15,950 nucleotides of DNA from Nitrososphaerales archaeon TH5895. GTDB lineage: Archaea; Thermoproteota; Nitrososphaeria; Nitrososphaerales; Nitrososphaeraceae. The notes beneath the pieces are model-generated. The model saw only the letters and a list, made by a program, of their open reading frames with translations. It had not been told where the DNA came from and ran no database searches. The stretch lies in NCBI GenBank assembly GCA_014523695.1, contig JAATVS010000591.1, forward strand, positions 1 through 15,950, read 5' to 3'. The stretch's first letter is position 1. The number at the start of each line of letters is the position of its first letter. Below are positions 14,523-15,950 of the stretch, piece by piece. Both the position numbers and the translations under genes were made by a program.

Positions 14523-15240
14523 AGCCTGGAAATTTTGGAGGGAAGAGGCTGTAGCAGACGTATTAGGTATCCTTAATTTCGGACCTGCATCTGCTATTGC
14601 TTATGCTGTGTTAGCCGCTATTTTGTCAGGAGACAAATTGAGAAGCGAGGGACGCGCACGTGATGAACACCCTGTAGATGTTCTGAGAATCCTCATGGCT
14701 GCTAATCTTGTCATGGGAATTAGTTCTTTAAGTGCTGGTGTGAGGAGCAAATGGAGCGATGCGCTTATGAAAATAGTTGATACTTATGCTAGTAACAAGG
14801 AAAAAATCATGCTTGGTAATCCAACCCCTCTTGGTTTCTTTCCAACTGTAGAATTTCCGATTGAGCCTATGAAAGAAACTACAAAAATAGCGGCTAACAC
14901 GTTGGGTTTCGAAGATTTTAAAACATTAGAAAATCATCATTTAGCTGAGATTAATACTTGGGATGATAATGATGAAATAATCACCGGTCGTATAGCTGAT
15001 GAATTTCTAAAGAACAAAGAGCCTTCTCTTGAATCACAACCAGGAGAGACAGAGGTTTATCCTGCTCATATCATTGCGGGTGCAATTTATGCCTTGGTAG
15101 AATCTGCTGAAGTTTCTGCAATTACAGATTTATCGGTAACAGCATTGAGCAAATCGTACGACAGAAATCATGTATGGGCGACATTTCCAATCCGTTATAC
15201 AAGCGATTTTAGTGTACATAGCTTTTACAATCCTTTGTGA
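14356..15240 (+). CDS. Chimeric ORF: 5'-truncated helical protein, unrecognised
   Basis: The frame is open for 294 residues, but residues 1 to about 56 are antisense to the TIG remnant and look non-coding (Ser-, Leu- and Arg-rich). From W58 the sequence looks like a real protein: WKFWREEAVADVLGILNFG (58-76), a hydrophobic helix (79-91), EHPVDVLRIL (104-113), ENHHLAEINTW (192-202), VYPAHIIAGAIYAL (234-247) and a normal stop. The E-x-x-A-D pattern (E64, A67, D68) recalls the helix carrying the third zinc ligand in gluzincin peptidases such as M48, where HExxH would lie upstream; that part would be lost here. This is speculative. The first internal ATG in the real part is at 14695. Most likely it is a pseudogene with an intact 3' portion. 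Confidence 0.55.
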   Translation: MNSSGISGILMSILPLLQPSKCSRSSDLMRKVPSQTSWRSLPKFKPNILRFPRAAEAWKFWREEAVADVLGILNFGPASAIAYAVLAAILSGDKLRSEGRARDEHPVDVLRILMAANLVMGISSLSAGVRSKWSDALMKIVDTYASNKEKIMLGNPTPLGFFPTVEFPIEPMKETTKIAANTLGFEDFKTLENHHLAEINTWDDNDEIITGRIADEFLKNKEPSLESQPGETEVYPAHIIAGAIYALVESAEVSAITDLSVTALSKSYDRNHVWATFPIRYTSDFSVHSFYNPL

Positions 15241-15618
15241 AAACATTTGGTAGATATTGTGACAGACCATCTCAGCTGCTTTTTATTTGCTTGTTCTGAT
15301 AATATTTAGTAAAGCAATAATGTCAGTACAGACTCTGTCGCGGGAATATATTCATACCGGGAGTGAGGAACAATATGCCCTATGCACGAAAGTAATTGAA
15401 CAGCCAAGCTTTTTCTATTATTTGTTCAAGATATAGTGTAGCTAGGGTTACAACATGGAGAGGAATCAGTACCTGTTAGCTGTATTGTCACCTATCTTAG
15501 GACCTGCAACAACTATTAGCATTTACAAGATCAGATTATGCCTATACCTCAATTGTCTATGTGTGCTTGGTTCTTCCCAAACTATAGATGACTTAATCAC
15601 ATAGTATGATTGAAAGAT
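15241..15618. other. Region with short unassignable ORFs
   Basis: Two short plus-strand ORFs are visible: 15320-15436 (MSVQTLSREYIHTGSEEQ..., 38 residues) and 15454-15603 (MERNQYLLAVLSPILG..., 49 residues). Neither has a well-spaced TATA box or a recognised motif. They could be fragments of one eroded gene. Confidence 0.3.
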
Positions 15619-15882
15619 ATGATGCCGTTAAAATACTTCAATGTGCTCAAAGAAAATGCTATAGACTCGCATTTTGCATCGGTATCTTATCACTTACTGC
15701 AACTGTGTCCCTGTCAAAGAAAGGTGTGATTATCATCCTACTTGGCATCCTGGACTTAAAGTGGATGGAGTGTCGTATGCAAGAAGTAAAGTGCGCCTCC
15801 TGGATTGGACAATCATGTTCTAAGCCAGGCTCGACCTGCAATGATAAGGACTATGCAAATGATATGCCTCCTTCAAACTTAA
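15619..15882 (+). pseudogene. Frameshifted gene remnant, unrecognised
   Basis: Coding-like sequence passes through three frames on the plus strand: MMPLKYFNVLKENAIDSHFA, then YLITYCNCVPVKERCDYHP, TWHPGLKVDGVSYARSKVR and LLDWT, then NHVLSQARPAMIRTMQ with a TAA at 15882. The middle part has a Cys/His cluster (YCNCV...CDYHPTWH) that could bind a metal. The single 95-residue frame at 15606-15893 crosses these pieces in a different register and is hydrophobic and irregular, so I think it is a by-product. The family is not recognised. The gene may continue beyond the right edge. Confidence 0.35.
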
Positions 15883-15950
15883 GAGCATTATGACTACTAA
15901 GACTACTAGGAGCCAGGTCCTGAACAACCTGCTACCATAACAAAAAGAAT

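Noticed and set aside
15606..15893. 95-codon ORF with hydrophobic middle and Cys-rich end
   Set aside because: Coding-like signal changes frame three times over this stretch, so this single frame is probably an accident; reported instead as a frameshifted remnant.
1..15950. CRISPR array, insertion sequence or tandem gene cassette
   Set aside because: No regularly spaced repeats, no transposase reading and no terminal inverted repeats were seen by eye on either strand.

Overview
The window looks like AT-rich DNA from a mesophilic archaeon, most likely an ammonia-oxidising thaumarchaeon of the soil type (Nitrososphaera/Nitrosocosmicus-like). This is inferred from three things: start codons (ATG, GTG, TTG) without Shine-Dalgarno sequences but mostly with an archaeal TATA box 20-30 bases upstream (leaderless transcripts), T-runs just after stop codons, and low coding density with many decayed genes. 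No rRNA, tRNA or housekeeping gene is present to confirm the lineage.

Layout. 482-1297 (+) is a frameshifted CYTH-like gene. 1622-2602 (-) is an M28 zinc aminopeptidase, preceded by a doubtful 60-residue ORF. 2994-4037 (-) is a conserved protein resembling the Vps62-related family, 4105-4351 (-) a decayed helical gene, and 4460-4753 (-) a small beta-rich protein. 5464-6456 (+) is a second M28 peptidase. 6781-7113 (-) is a small conserved hypothetical and 7233-8318 (-) an M43 (pappalysin/ulilysin-type) metalloprotease. About 1 kb follows with no convincing gene. 9341-10180 (-) is an exported-looking protein whose C-terminal domain matches the N-terminal (propeptide-like) domain of the divergent 10522-11598 (+) M35 aspzincin protease. 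From 11.6 kb onward the DNA is mostly debris with a few small genes: a 76-residue helical protein (12148), a terminase-like C-terminal remnant (12744-12983, -), an alpha/beta-hydrolase pseudogene (13006-13671, -), an intact 43-residue zinc-ribbon microprotein (13719-13850, +), an IPT/TIG-domain remnant (14265-14522, -) that abuts a 5'-truncated helical gene (to 15240, +), and a frameshifted remnant near the right end.

Working together. Four intact zinc peptidases of three unrelated families lie within about 10 kb: two exopeptidases (M28) and two endopeptidases (M43, and M35 which in characterised members often cuts at lysine). This set could take proteins down to amino acids. Each gene seems to have its own promoter, so this is a functional neighbourhood and not an operon. 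None of the four has a recognisable signal peptide, whereas the orphan propeptide-like protein does. The most interesting hypothesis is that this orphan acts in trans as an inhibitor or partner of the M35 protease encoded next to it.
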